A stretch of DNA of 64,000 nucleotides from Gilvirhabdus luticola (GTDB lineage Bacteria; Bacteroidota; Bacteroidia; Flavobacteriales; Flavobacteriaceae), in the NCBI RefSeq assembly GCF_032583975.1, contig NZ_JAWHTF010000008.1. One strand, given 5' to 3'. The position numbers were made by a program, and so were the translations under genes. Each line of letters begins with the position of its first letter. The stretch's first letter is position 1. This document shows, piece by piece, positions 24,551-33,270 of the stretch. A model generated the notes under the pieces. The model had not been told where the DNA came from. It saw nothing but the letters and a program-made list of their open reading frames with translations, and did not search any database.

Positions 24551-24880
24551 TTAATTACCAACTCGTTTAACAGCAAAACCTTTTTTCTTAAGAATTTGCA
24601 TTATTTTATCTCTATAGTCACCTTGTATAATGATTTTATCATCCTTATAGCTTCCGCCAACACTTAATTTTGTTTTAAGCTCTTTTGCCAAAGCTTTAAA
24701 GTCATCAGTAGCACCTGTGTAACCTTCTAAAATAGTTATGGGTTTTCCTTTGCGTTTTTCATATTTGCACACAATAGGTTCGTCCTGCATCCAAATATTG
24801 TTATCAATATCTTCATTAATTTCTTCGTTGCTTATTACATGATCTGGGAACAAATTTTTTAGCTGGTCATGTAAATCCAT
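24551..24880 (-). CDS. SUI1/YciH-family translation factor-like protein
   Basis: A 109-aa homologue of eukaryotic eIF1, as found in E. coli YciH. The N-terminal half is acidic; the SUI1 fold is at about 38-109 with YEKRKGKPITILEGYTGATDDFKALAKELKTKLSVGGSYKDDKIIIQG by pattern, including the LKTKLSVGGSYKD loop, then the family's usual end around KKGFAVKRVGN. Bacterial members are thought to influence initiation fidelity, without an essential role. It heads the minus-strand operon SUI1-DUF1835-binding protein, and is divergent from the E1 dehydrogenase gene. Confidence 0.9.
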   Translation of the reverse strand: MDLHDQLKNLFPDHVISNEEINEDIDNNIWMQDEPIVCKYEKRKGKPITILEGYTGATDDFKALAKELKTKLSVGGSYKDDKIIIQGDYRDKIMQILKKKGFAVKRVGN

Positions 24881-25003
24881 AAGAAATGGTTTTATAAACT
24901 ATCGAAATAATTCATTAACGCTGAAAAACAAATGTATAAAAAACATTACAGAAAATATGTAGAGATTTTAAGAAATCGTTAATTTTTTGGCTCTTAATTT
25001 ATA

Positions 25004-25011
25004 TATATTTG
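25004..25011 (+). promoter_or_regulatory. -7 promoter element of the E1 dehydrogenase gene
   Basis: TATATTTG is a perfect TAnnTTTG box 13 bases before the ATG at 25025, implying a very short leader. The only TTTG upstream (24986-24989) leaves a spacer of 14 bases, shorter than usual, so the -33 element is uncertain. Confidence 0.5.
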
Positions 25012-25024
25012 ATAAATTCATTTT

Positions 25025-27031
25025 ATGAGTACCAATACATCATTTGAAAATAATTTCAACTATTCTCAATACAACCTAAACACTTCTGTATTAGTAGATT
25101 TGTATAAAAACATGCTTCTTTCTAGATTGATTGAGGAGAAAATGTTAATTCTTTTACGGCAAGGAAAAATTAGCAAATGGTTTTCTGGTATTGGGCAAGA
25201 GTCCATTTCAGTCGGTGTCACTATGGCTTTAAATTTGGAAGAGTATATTTTGCCAATGCACAGAAACTTGGGCGTTTTTACAACAAGACATATTCCTTTA
25301 TACAGGTTGTTTTGCCAGTGGCAAGGAAAAGCAAGTGGTTTTACGAAAGGAAGGGATCGTTCTTTTCATTTTGGAACACAAGATTATAAGATAGTTGGGA
25401 TGATATCTCATTTGGGACCTCAATTAGGAGTTGCCAATGGAATTGCTTTAGCCTCCAAACTGAACAACAAACATCAAGTCACAGCTGTATTTACAGGCGA
25501 AGGAGGAACTAGTGAAGGCGATTTTCATGAGGCATTAAATATAGCTTCTGTGTGGCAGCTTCCTGTTTTGTTTTGTATAGAGAACAATGGTTATGGGCTT
25601 TCTACACCAGCAAGCGAACAATATAATTGTGAACATATTGCTGATAAAGCCTTGGGTTATGGTATGGAAGCACATATTATTGATGGCAATAACATTATAG
25701 AAGTATATTCCAAAGTTAGTGAGATAGCTAAAAACATTCGTGAAAATCCGCGACCAGTTTTATTAGAGTTTAAAACTTTTAGAATGCGTGGTCATGAAGA
25801 AGCAAGCGGTACAAAATATGTCCCTCAAGATTTAATGGATTTCTGGGCAAAAAAAGATCCTGTTATAAATTTTCAAGCTTATTTAAGAGAGCATCATATT
25901 TTAAGTGAAGGAGAAGAAGTGAAAATTAAGGCTGATATTATTCATGAAATAAATGATCATTTAGATAAAGCTTATGCCGAAGATGAGATATTACCTGATT
26001 TAATTAATGAGTTAAATGATGTTTACAAACCATTTAAATATCAAGAATTTAAAGCAAATGGAGGGTTTAAAGAAATAAGATTTATTGATGCCGTTTCAGA
26101 GAGCTTAAGACAATCTATGGAGCAGCATTCAGATTTGGTAATTATGGGACAAGATATCGCAGAATATGGCGGTGTTTTTAAAATTACCGAAGGCTTTGTT
26201 GAATTATTTGGAAAAGAACGGGTACGAAATACGCCTATTTGTGAGTCTGGTATTGTAGAAGCTGCTATGGGTTTGTCTATTGCTGGGATTAAAAGTGTCG
26301 TAGAGATGCAATTTGCCGATTTTGTTTCTTCAGGATTTAACCCTATTGTCAACTATCTTGCAAAATCTCATTACAGATGGAATCAAGAAGCCGATGTGGT
26401 AATTAGAATGCCTTGTGGTGCAGGCGTTGGAGCAGGACCTTTCCATTCTCAAACCAATGAAGCTTGGTTCACAAAAACACCAGGTTTAAAGGTGGTATAT
26501 CCAGCATTCCCTTATGATGCTAAAGGTTTATTGGCCACATCTATCAATGATCCTAACCCAGTTTTATTTTTTGAACATAAAGCTTTATATAGAAATATTA
26601 GGCAAAATGTGCCAACAGATTACTATACTTTACCACTTGGTAAAGCATCACTTTTAAAAGAAGGAAATGATATAAGCATTGTAGCTTTTGGAGCAGCTGT
26701 ACATTGGGCAATTGAAGTATTAGACACAAATAACCATATTAATGCAGATCTTATTGATTTAAGAACGCTTCAACCATTAGATACTGAAACTATTTTTAGT
26801 TCAGCTAAAAAAACTGGAAAAGTGATTATTCTACAAGAAGACTCCTTGTTTGGTGGAATTGCAAGCGATATATCTTCTTTAATTATGGAAAATTGTTTTG
26901 AATATCTGGATGCACCTGTTAAACGAGTCGCTAGTCTTGAAACACCTATCCCTTTTGCTAGTCAATTAGAAAATCAATATTTATCCAAAAGCAGATTTGA
27001 AAAAGAATTGATAGAATTATTAGAATACTAG
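25025..27031 (+). CDS. Fused alpha-beta E1 component of a branched-chain/2-oxo acid dehydrogenase
   Basis: A 668-aa thiamine diphosphate enzyme joining E1-alpha (about 1-325) and E1-beta (about 345-668). The alpha half has the TPP motif GEGGTSEGDFHEALNIASVW...ENNGYG from about residue 158 and an RMRGHEEASGTKYVP phosphorylation-loop-like region. The beta half has GQDIAEYGGVFKITEGF, RVRNTPICESGIVEAAMG and a C-terminal RVASLETPIPF end. It decarboxylates a 2-oxo acid and passes the acyl group to E2 lipoamide; by similarity the branched-chain type is most likely. No E2 or E3 gene is nearby. The gene is single, with its own promoter. The fused form is common in Bacteroidota. Confidence 0.9.
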   Translation: MSTNTSFENNFNYSQYNLNTSVLVDLYKNMLLSRLIEEKMLILLRQGKISKWFSGIGQESISVGVTMALNLEEYILPMHRNLGVFTTRHIPLYRLFCQWQGKASGFTKGRDRSFHFGTQDYKIVGMISHLGPQLGVANGIALASKLNNKHQVTAVFTGEGGTSEGDFHEALNIASVWQLPVLFCIENNGYGLSTPASEQYNCEHIADKALGYGMEAHIIDGNNIIEVYSKVSEIAKNIRENPRPVLLEFKTFRMRGHEEASGTKYVPQDLMDFWAKKDPVINFQAYLREHHILSEGEEVKIKADIIHEINDHLDKAYAEDEILPDLINELNDVYKPFKYQEFKANGGFKEIRFIDAVSESLRQSMEQHSDLVIMGQDIAEYGGVFKITEGFVELFGKERVRNTPICESGIVEAAMGLSIAGIKSVVEMQFADFVSSGFNPIVNYLAKSHYRWNQEADVVIRMPCGAGVGAGPFHSQTNEAWFTKTPGLKVVYPAFPYDAKGLLATSINDPNPVLFFEHKALYRNIRQNVPTDYYTLPLGKASLLKEGNDISIVAFGAAVHWAIEVLDTNNHINADLIDLRTLQPLDTETIFSSAKKTGKVIILQEDSLFGGIASDISSLIMENCFEYLDAPVKRVASLETPIPFASQLENQYLSKSRFEKELIELLEY

Positions 27032-27098
27032 CACTATATTTTAAAAATAATTTATCTTGTAGCATCAAGAATTTTTAACTCTTAACTATAGCCAATCA

Positions 27099-30000
27099 AT
27101 GAAAAAACATATTAATCCCTCCATTATTGCCCTCTCATTTTTTCTTCTTATTTTTTCTTTAAAAGCCCAAACCAAAGATTCCGATACTATTTTTAATGGT
27201 TTTAAGTTTAGAAGCCTTGGACCAGCCTTAACATCAGGAAGAATAGCAGATATTGCAATCCATCCAGAAGATGAAAATATTTGGTATGTTGCAGTAGGTT
27301 CAGGAGGTGTTTGGAAAACAGAAAATTCGGGGACAACTTGGACACCGATATTTGATAAGCAGTCAAGCTATTCTATTGGGTGTATAACTGTGGATTCAAA
27401 TAGTCCAAATATTATCTGGGTAGGGACTGGTGAAAATGTTGGAGGCCGTCATGTTGGATTTGGTGATGGGATTTACAAAAGTGAAGACGATGGTAAAACA
27501 TGGAAAAACTTGGGTTTACAGAATTCAGAACATATTTCAAAAATTATAGTGCATCCAGAAGACTCAGATATTATTTGGGTTGCAGTACAAGGTCCGCTTT
27601 GGAATTCTGGAGGAGAAAGAGGTTTTTATAAATCTATTGATGGTGGTGCCACTTGGAGAAAAACTCTGGGAGATGAAGTCTGGACAGGTGTTACAGATAT
27701 AATTCTTGATTTTAATAATCCTGATATCTTGTACGCGGCTACTTGGGATAGACACAGAACTGTTGCTGCTTATATAGGTGGAGGCCCAGGTTCAGGAATA
27801 CATAAAAGTACAGATGGAGGAGAAACTTGGAAAAAATTATCCGAAGGCATCCCAAAATCTAACCTAGGAAAGATTGGTTTAGCGATTTCACCTTTTGATA
27901 GTGATGTCCTTTATGCTGCCATTGAATTGGATAGAAAAAAAGGTGGTGTTTTTATGAGTACTAATAAAGGTGAATCATGGAGTAAACAATCTGATGCGGT
28001 ATCTGGTGGTACAGGACCTCACTATTATCAAGAATTATATGCATCACCACATCAGGAAGGAACCTTATATCTCATGAGTAATTTTGCTCAAATATCATTG
28101 GATCATGGTAAAACATTCACTCAAATGAACGAAAATGAAAAGCATGTTGACAACCATGCTTTAGTTTTTAAAGAATCCGATCCAAATTATTTGATGTTTG
28201 GAACAGATGGTGGTTTGTATGAAACTTTTGATTTAACCAAGAATTGGCGATTTATAAGCAATTTACCAGTAACACAATATTATAAAGTGGCTGTTGATGA
28301 TTCTGCTCCTTTCTATAACATTTATGGAGGTACTCAAGACAATGGTTCTCATGGAGGCCCATCACGTACTATAAGTGAAACAGGTATCACTAATGCTGAT
28401 TGGTGGATTACTTTAGGTGCAGATGGTCATCAATCTGCTGTAGAACCTGGTAATCCAAATATTACCTATGGAGAGTATCAAGAAGGCTGGTTATTTAGAA
28501 TTGATCAGACTACTGGAGAAACTGTATTTATTCAACCACAACCGAGAGAAGGAGAGCCTTATGAACGTTTTAATTGGGATGCGCCAATTTTAGTGAGTCC
28601 ACACAAGCCAACTCGATTATATTTTGCATCACAACGTGTTTGGAAATCTGAAAATAGAGGAGATGAATGGACACCTATTTCAAAAGATCTAACTAAAAAT
28701 CAAAATAGAATAGAATTACCAATAATGGGTAAACAGCAAAGTTGGGACAATGCTTGGGATATAGATGCTATGTCTAATTATAATACGATTACATCATTAG
28801 CTGAATCACCTAAACAAGAAGGATTGCTTTATGCCGGAACTGATGATGGTATTATTCAAGTATCTGAAAATGGTGGTGAAACATGGCAAAAAATTCAAGT
28901 CGGTTCAATTTCTGGAATTCCTGATACAGCTTTTGTAAATGATATAAGAGCAGATCTTTTTGATGCTTCAACGGTTTATGCTGCTTTAGACAATCATAAA
29001 TATGGAGATTTTAATCCTTATTTGATAAAAAGTATGGACAAAGGTAGAACCTGGTCATCAATTAATGGAGATCTTCCAAAGAAACTCTTGACATGGCGTT
29101 TAGTTCAGGATCATGTTAATAAAGATCTTCTTTTTGCAGCAACAGAATATGGTGTATATATTACTTTTAATGGTGGCAAAAACTGGAAACAGCTTAAAGG
29201 TGGAATTCCAACTATTTCTATTAGAGATATTACGATTCAGCGCAGAGAAGACGATCTAGTTGCTGCATCTTTTGGTAGAGGTTTTTATGTATTGGATGAT
29301 ATCTCTGCATTGAGAGAATATGGAGCAATCAAATATAAAGAAGACCCTATTTTATTTAAGGTCAAGCCAACTTATTGGTATTTTCAAAAAGATGCAATTT
29401 ATGGACAAGGTGATAATCAATATGCAGCAAAGAATCCTCCGTTTGGTGCTAACTTTACTTATTATTTACCCGAAAAAATACAATCTCTAAAATCACAGAG
29501 AAAAGAAACAGAAAAATTAAATAAAAAGAATAATACTAATGTCAATTTTCCAGGCTGGAAAGAATTGGAAAAGGAAACTCATCAAGAAGAACCCGTTATT
29601 ATATTAACGATAAAAGATAGTGATGGTAAGGTAGTAAATACCGTTGGAGGAACAAACATTAAAGGATTTAATAGAGTGAATTGGGAATTAAGTTATCCAG
29701 AACACCATGATGGAGTTAAACTAATAAAGCCTGCTAAAGTTGATAGCCCTTGGTCTAACAATTCTATTTTAGCAACTCCAGGAGATTACAGTGTAACCCT
29801 ATCACAGCGTGTAGATGGAAAAACAACGCAATTGGGTTCAACCCAACAATTTAAAGTCATTCCTTTAAAACAAGGTGCTTTAAAAGGAGCGTCGTATGAC
29901 GAAATAAAAAAATTCACCAGAGATTTTCAAGTGTTCCAGGATGAGTTAGTTTCTACAAAAACGACTTTATCTAATAAACTGTTATTAATTGATGCCATGA

Positions 30001-30359
30001 AACGTGCCGCAGAAAAATCATTGAATTCAACAGATGAATTGTTTGAAAAAATACATAACACAAGAATGAATTTACTTGCTTTAGATAAAGAATTAACCGG
30101 TGATAAAGTGAAGGCTGAAATAGGAGAGAAGTTTAACCCAACACCAGAAATCGGAAATACTTTAGGTACCTACGCTGTTCAAAATTCTTATGGCCCAACA
30201 CCAAACCATAAAATGGCCGTAGAGAGAGCTCAAAATCAATTAAAAGGTATTAAATCAAAACTAAAGACAATCATAGAACGCGATATTTCTCAAATTGAAA
30301 ATGAACTGGAAAAATCAGGTGCTCCATGGATTGAAGGCCAAGGTCTCATAAAAAATTAA
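27099..30359 (+). CDS. Secreted VPS10/sortilin-like BNR-repeat protein (copy 1)
   Basis: A 1086-aa exported protein with a signal peptide (ends LFSLKAQ, about residue 24). Two beta-propeller regions are marked by at least ten Asp-box (BNR) motifs of the form S-x-D-x-G-x-T-W, for example SEDDGKTWKNL, SIDGGATWRKT, STDGGETWKKL, SENGGETWQKI and SMDKGRTWSSI. The C-terminal 300 residues form a beta-sandwich-like region (VIILTIKDSDGKVVNTVGG) and then a helical tail. Proteins of this kind are labelled glycosyl hydrolase or sortilin-like, but no catalytic residues are certain. A paralogue of almost identical length is at 40.9-44.1 kb on minus. Substrate unknown. Confidence 0.85.
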   Translation: MKKHINPSIIALSFFLLIFSLKAQTKDSDTIFNGFKFRSLGPALTSGRIADIAIHPEDENIWYVAVGSGGVWKTENSGTTWTPIFDKQSSYSIGCITVDSNSPNIIWVGTGENVGGRHVGFGDGIYKSEDDGKTWKNLGLQNSEHISKIIVHPEDSDIIWVAVQGPLWNSGGERGFYKSIDGGATWRKTLGDEVWTGVTDIILDFNNPDILYAATWDRHRTVAAYIGGGPGSGIHKSTDGGETWKKLSEGIPKSNLGKIGLAISPFDSDVLYAAIELDRKKGGVFMSTNKGESWSKQSDAVSGGTGPHYYQELYASPHQEGTLYLMSNFAQISLDHGKTFTQMNENEKHVDNHALVFKESDPNYLMFGTDGGLYETFDLTKNWRFISNLPVTQYYKVAVDDSAPFYNIYGGTQDNGSHGGPSRTISETGITNADWWITLGADGHQSAVEPGNPNITYGEYQEGWLFRIDQTTGETVFIQPQPREGEPYERFNWDAPILVSPHKPTRLYFASQRVWKSENRGDEWTPISKDLTKNQNRIELPIMGKQQSWDNAWDIDAMSNYNTITSLAESPKQEGLLYAGTDDGIIQVSENGGETWQKIQVGSISGIPDTAFVNDIRADLFDASTVYAALDNHKYGDFNPYLIKSMDKGRTWSSINGDLPKKLLTWRLVQDHVNKDLLFAATEYGVYITFNGGKNWKQLKGGIPTISIRDITIQRREDDLVAASFGRGFYVLDDISALREYGAIKYKEDPILFKVKPTYWYFQKDAIYGQGDNQYAAKNPPFGANFTYYLPEKIQSLKSQRKETEKLNKKNNTNVNFPGWKELEKETHQEEPVIILTIKDSDGKVVNTVGGTNIKGFNRVNWELSYPEHHDGVKLIKPAKVDSPWSNNSILATPGDYSVTLSQRVDGKTTQLGSTQQFKVIPLKQGALKGASYDEIKKFTRDFQVFQDELVSTKTTLSNKLLLIDAMKRAAEKSLNSTDELFEKIHNTRMNLLALDKELTGDKVKAEIGEKFNPTPEIGNTLGTYAVQNSYGPTPNHKMAVERAQNQLKGIKSKLKTIIERDISQIENELEKSGAPWIEGQGLIKN

Positions 30360-30449
30360 GTTTAATATTATTATGTCTAAATGTCTGTTTTAAAGTTGTT
30401 TGTGTTGTAATTTTGTCAGTTGTCCTGAAATATTTTCAGATTTTTTGAA

Positions 30450-30466
30450 TTGGTATTTTTTTTGTT
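30450..30466 (+). promoter_or_regulatory. Candidate sigma-54-type promoter of hsp20
   Basis: TTGGTATTTTTTTTGTT has the GG of the -24 element, exactly ten bases, then GT where sigma-54 expects GC. One mismatch at -12 and the T-run make this tentative. The ATG lies 46 bases downstream, a plausible leader. No sigma-54 activator is in the window. Confidence 0.35.
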
Positions 30467-30511
30467 ATATATAAGTTGAAAAATTGATTGTTTAACTTAA
30501 AAAATATAATT

Positions 30512-30991
30512 ATGAGTACTTTAATTCCAACTTTGAGAAATGGTAGTAAAAAAACTTTAGATACAAGTTTTAATGCTCTACCTAGCTTACCATCTTGGTT
30601 TGATGACATTCTTGGTAAAAGTTTTGGTAATGAGTTTATGTCTAACTTTAATACAGGTATAACTTTACCGGCTGTAAATGTTATAGATTCTGCAAATGAA
30701 TTTGTAGTAGAAATGGCAGTGCCAGGATTGAAAAAAACTGATTTTGAGATTAGCATTGATAATCATGTTCTTGCAATTGGTGTTGAGAAAAAAATGGAAA
30801 ACAACGAAGAATTAGAGAACTACACCAGAAGAGAATTTGGTTATTCTTCATTCAAACGTACATTTGCTATTCCAGAATCTGTAGATGTTGATAAAATTTC
30901 TGCATCTTACAATGATGGTATAATGAAAGTCTTACTTCCTAAAAGAGAAGAGGCAAAGAAAAAACCATTAAGAAATATTAAAATTTCTTAA
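30512..30991 (+). CDS. Hsp20 family small heat-shock protein
   Basis: A 159-aa alpha-crystallin-type chaperone that holds unfolding proteins. The crystallin domain begins near residue 47 (PAVNVIDSANEFVVEMAVPG) and contains the family signature YSSFKRTFAIPESVDVDKISASYNDGIMKVLLPK as a pattern of strands; the GIMKVLLPK end is diagnostic. The N-terminal arm (STLIPTLRNG...LPSWFDDILG) is the usual oligomerisation segment. I start at ATG 30512 rather than the in-frame TTG at 30488. A hairpin terminator follows the stop. Expression is probably stress-controlled, though only a weak sigma-54-like promoter is seen. Confidence 0.95.
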   Translation: MSTLIPTLRNGSKKTLDTSFNALPSLPSWFDDILGKSFGNEFMSNFNTGITLPAVNVIDSANEFVVEMAVPGLKKTDFEISIDNHVLAIGVEKKMENNEELENYTRREFGYSSFKRTFAIPESVDVDKISASYNDGIMKVLLPKREEAKKKPLRNIKIS

Positions 30992-31012
30992 GTATTTTAG
31001 GAATGCAAAAAG

Positions 31013-31036
31013 AAAGAGAGCAAATTCGCTCTCTTT
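31013..31036. terminator. Bidirectional intrinsic terminator
   Basis: AAAGAGAGC (31013-31021) pairs with GCTCTCTTT (31028-31036) across a 6-base loop, followed by T's on plus and preceded by A's that give T's on minus. It separates hsp20 from the convergent dipeptidase gene. Confidence 0.85.
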
Positions 31037-31037
31037 T

Positions 31038-32333
31038 TTATTTTAAAGTATTAGCAATTGCCTGAACTTCGTCTAAAACACGAAGCAAATTACCGCTCCA
31101 GAGTTTATTTATGTCTTCTTCTGAATAGCCTCTTTTAACCAATTCTAGAGTAACATTAAAGGTTTCTGAAGCATCATTCCAGCCTTTAATACCGCCGCCG
31201 CCGTCAAAATCACTACTGATACCTACATGGTCGATTCCAATTTTTTCTACCATATAATCAATATGATCAACGAGGTCAGATACGCTCACAGCTGGAGGAA
31301 AACCGTCTAATTCTTCAACCTTTTTGTCTGCAATTGCAATGATTTCTCTCTTTTTGGCAACGTAATCAATTAACTCGTTTTCTATTAAATTTTCTTGCAT
31401 ATTTTCCCAAGTTTCGTACCATGGCAATCCTAAAGAATCTGCAACTTGCATTCTAACAGTCATCATTTTAGCATTTCTGGTATCATTTTTCTTTTTATCT
31501 AAAAACTGATCCAATGCTACCGCTTGTACAACACCACCATTCTGTTTCATCCATCCAAGTTGTTCATCATCTAGGTTTCTACTAACATCATTCAAAGCTC
31601 TTGCCGAAGAATGAGAAGCTATGATTGGCGCTTTGGTTATTTCGAGCATTTGTCTCATTGCTTCTTTAGATGGATGAGACACATCTATCATGATACCATA
31701 TTTGTTCATTTCTTTAATAACTTCTTTACCAAAGTCACTTAAACCGTTATGCAGCCAGACATTATTCTCTTCACCATTGTTGCTATCGCTCAATTGGTTA
31801 TGACCTTGATGAGCCAAAGACATATAACGACCACCTAATTCATAAAACTCTTTTACTCTATTAATATCCAAGCCAACAGGATAGCCGTTCTCAATGCCTA
31901 TCATGGCAACCAATTTTCCTGATGCATGAATTCGCTTAACATCATCAGATGTTGTTGCTAATTCGATCTGATCAGGAGCATATTGCTCTGTCAACTTATG
32001 TATAGCTTCAAATTTTGACAATGCATTATCATAAGCTTTAGCAAAACCTTCATCTGTTAAAGAATCCTGAGCTGTAAAAACAATAAACCAAGCCACATCA
32101 AGTCCACCTTTTTTCATTTTAGGCAAATTAACTTGGGTCTGTAAGTTTTGAGAATAATTTACGGAATCAGTAAAGTTAATTACATCAATATCGCAGTGTG
32201 TATCAAGTACAATTACATTTTTATGGATGCTCTTTGCTTTTTCTATGAGCTGTGAATCGGTCATCTTTTCTGTAGTTTCCTTGCAAGAAATGATTAGCAT
32301 TATAGAAAAAAAAATACTATAAAATCTTTTCAT
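31038..32333 (-). CDS. Membrane dipeptidase-like zinc peptidase (M19), lipoprotein
   Basis: A 431-aa M19-family dipeptidase anchored as a lipoprotein (FFSIMLIISCKETTEK, Cys near 17). Metal-binding features are LDTHCDIDV near 43-51 (H-x-D), the Glu in GIENGYPVG, and IIASHSSARALND and HVGISSDFDGGG further on. It would cleave dipeptides, possibly with D-residues, in the periplasm or at the surface. Length is normal for bacterial M19 proteins and no key residue seems missing. It is convergent with hsp20 and divergent from the 3D-domain gene. Confidence 0.92.
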   Translation of the reverse strand: MKRFYSIFFSIMLIISCKETTEKMTDSQLIEKAKSIHKNVIVLDTHCDIDVINFTDSVNYSQNLQTQVNLPKMKKGGLDVAWFIVFTAQDSLTDEGFAKAYDNALSKFEAIHKLTEQYAPDQIELATTSDDVKRIHASGKLVAMIGIENGYPVGLDINRVKEFYELGGRYMSLAHQGHNQLSDSNNGEENNVWLHNGLSDFGKEVIKEMNKYGIMIDVSHPSKEAMRQMLEITKAPIIASHSSARALNDVSRNLDDEQLGWMKQNGGVVQAVALDQFLDKKKNDTRNAKMMTVRMQVADSLGLPWYETWENMQENLIENELIDYVAKKREIIAIADKKVEELDGFPPAVSVSDLVDHIDYMVEKIGIDHVGISSDFDGGGGIKGWNDASETFNVTLELVKRGYSEEDINKLWSGNLLRVLDEVQAIANTLK

Positions 32334-32426
32334 GAATTAATGGATTAATAATGCATCGAATATACAAAAAGGTATGGAGGAAAAGTGAGCTGCTATAAAA
32401 ATAGTATTTTAGTAAAAACTTATAGT

Positions 32427-32822
32427 ATGTTTCGTGTCACTAAATTTTTCTTGATATTATTTTTTTTGGCGAGTTGTTCGACTAATAATTATAACTGGCA
32501 TGCTATAGAGGTTACTGCTACAGCCTATAATTCTATTGCATACCAGACAAGTTCAAATCCATTTATAACAGCTTTTGGCGATAGCTTAATTCCAGGGAAA
32601 AAATATATTGCCGTATCAAGAGATTTATTATCACTTGGTCTGAAACACAATACACCTGTGAAAATTGAAGGTTTTGAAGGTGTCTTTTTGGTTAAGGACA
32701 AGATGAACAAGCGTTGGACAAAAAGAATTGATATTTATATGGGACAAGATGTTCAAAAAGCCAAAGAATGGGGAAAACGTAAAGTGACCATTACTTACGG
32801 CGTCCTAAAAAAAGACCAGTAA
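32427..32822 (+). CDS. 3D-domain lipoprotein
   Basis: A 131-aa lipoprotein (VTKFFLILFFLASCSTN, Cys near 16) with a 3D (Asp-rich, MltA/RlpA-like barrel) domain: VTATAYNSIAYQTSSNPFITAFGD near the start, KYIAVSRDLLSLGLKH, and the KRIDIYMG segment that holds a conserved Asp. Such domains occur in peptidoglycan-active enzymes and envelope proteins. I start at ATG 32427, as the upstream GTG (32385) adds residues before the signal sequence. The stop is inside a bidirectional hairpin that also ends the micropeptide operon. Confidence 0.88.
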   Translation: MFRVTKFFLILFFLASCSTNNYNWHAIEVTATAYNSIAYQTSSNPFITAFGDSLIPGKKYIAVSRDLLSLGLKHNTPVKIEGFEGVFLVKDKMNKRWTKRIDIYMGQDVQKAKEWGKRKVTITYGVLKKDQ

Positions 32823-32834
32823 AATTTACTGGTC
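32814..32834. terminator. Bidirectional terminator between the 3D gene and the micropeptide operon
   Basis: GACCAGTAAA (32814-32823) pairs with TTTACTGGTC (32825-32834) around one base, preceded by an A-run, so minus-strand transcripts end in U's. The 3D gene stop codon lies inside it. On minus it lies 22 bases past the last micropeptide stop. Confidence 0.75.
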
Positions 32835-32855
32835 TTGTCATTTTAAAAGGTGCTA

Positions 32856-32993
32856 TTAATGTAGGTATCGTTTTATTCCTGTCCAAATTTCATTCTCGGT
32901 ATTACTCCTATGAAAAATTTCTGATCTGTTGCCTATTGTATTGTTCTTAATAACACCATTTAAGCATCTGGTCATTTTTAGCGTTGTGCTCAT
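32856..32993 (-). CDS. Micropeptide C (45 aa), third of a tandem set
   Basis: A 45-aa frame beginning MSTTLKMTRCLNG and ending ENEIWTGIKRYLH. The end has a W, two or three residues, then K-R-aromatic-like pattern that echoes the WNSKRRFR end of the two micropeptides upstream. The start is preceded, after nine bases, by the same CAATTAAAAT leader as the other two, which is the main reason for calling it. It is longer and less conserved, so it could be an older duplicate. No homologue is known to me. A terminator follows 22 bases downstream. Confidence 0.5.
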   Translation of the reverse strand: MSTTLKMTRCLNGVIKNNTIGNRSEIFHRSNTENEIWTGIKRYLH

Positions 32994-33031
32994 GATGTTC
33001 GTATTTTAATTGATTAATTCAATGTTTCTAA

Positions 33032-33118
33032 TTATCTGAAACGTCTTTTACTGTTCCAAGCATAACTCTTACTATTTGGTAATGTGCTTGTTAATTGATT
33101 GTTGTCTAAAGTTCTCAT
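33032..33118 (-). CDS. Micropeptide B (28 aa), paralogue of micropeptide A
   Basis: A 28-aa frame starting MRTLDNNQ, with a variable middle, then KSYAWNSKRRFR. It matches micropeptide A at 20 of 28 positions with no gap, and most differences are in the middle. The two frames have diverged at third positions too (for example both end in Phe-Arg but with different Phe codons), which favours selection on the peptide. The CAATTAAAAT leader sits eight bases before the ATG. The peptide is basic, with four of its last five residues Lys or Arg. Function unknown. Confidence 0.7.
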   Translation of the reverse strand: MRTLDNNQLTSTLPNSKSYAWNSKRRFR

Positions 33119-33154
33119 TGTGTTTGATTTTAATTGATTGATGATTTTTTTTGT

Positions 33155-33241
33155 TTATCTAAAACGTCTCTTACTATTCCAGTTATAACTTTTTGTAGTG
33201 ATTAAAGTTCCAGATATTTGATTGTTGTTTAAAGTTCTCAT
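33155..33241 (-). CDS. Micropeptide A (28 aa), first gene behind an ECF-type promoter
   Basis: A 28-aa frame starting MRTLNNNQ, variable middle, then KSYNWNSKRRFR. It has no signal peptide and no membrane helix; it is short, polar and strongly cationic at the C-terminus. Paralogue B lies 36 bases downstream, and C follows. An ECF-sigma-type promoter lies 30-57 bases upstream of its ATG, and the CAATTAAAAT leader is nine bases before the start. The repeated, conserved frames, shared leader and terminator make this a likely operon of micropeptides. Too short for standard gene callers. Candidate roles (regulator, antitoxin-like, secreted signal or peptide precursor) cannot be told apart by sequence. 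Confidence 0.7.
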   Translation of the reverse strand: MRTLNNNQISGTLITTKSYNWNSKRRFR

Positions 33242-33270
33242 TTTGTTTTTATTTTAATTGTTATACTAGA

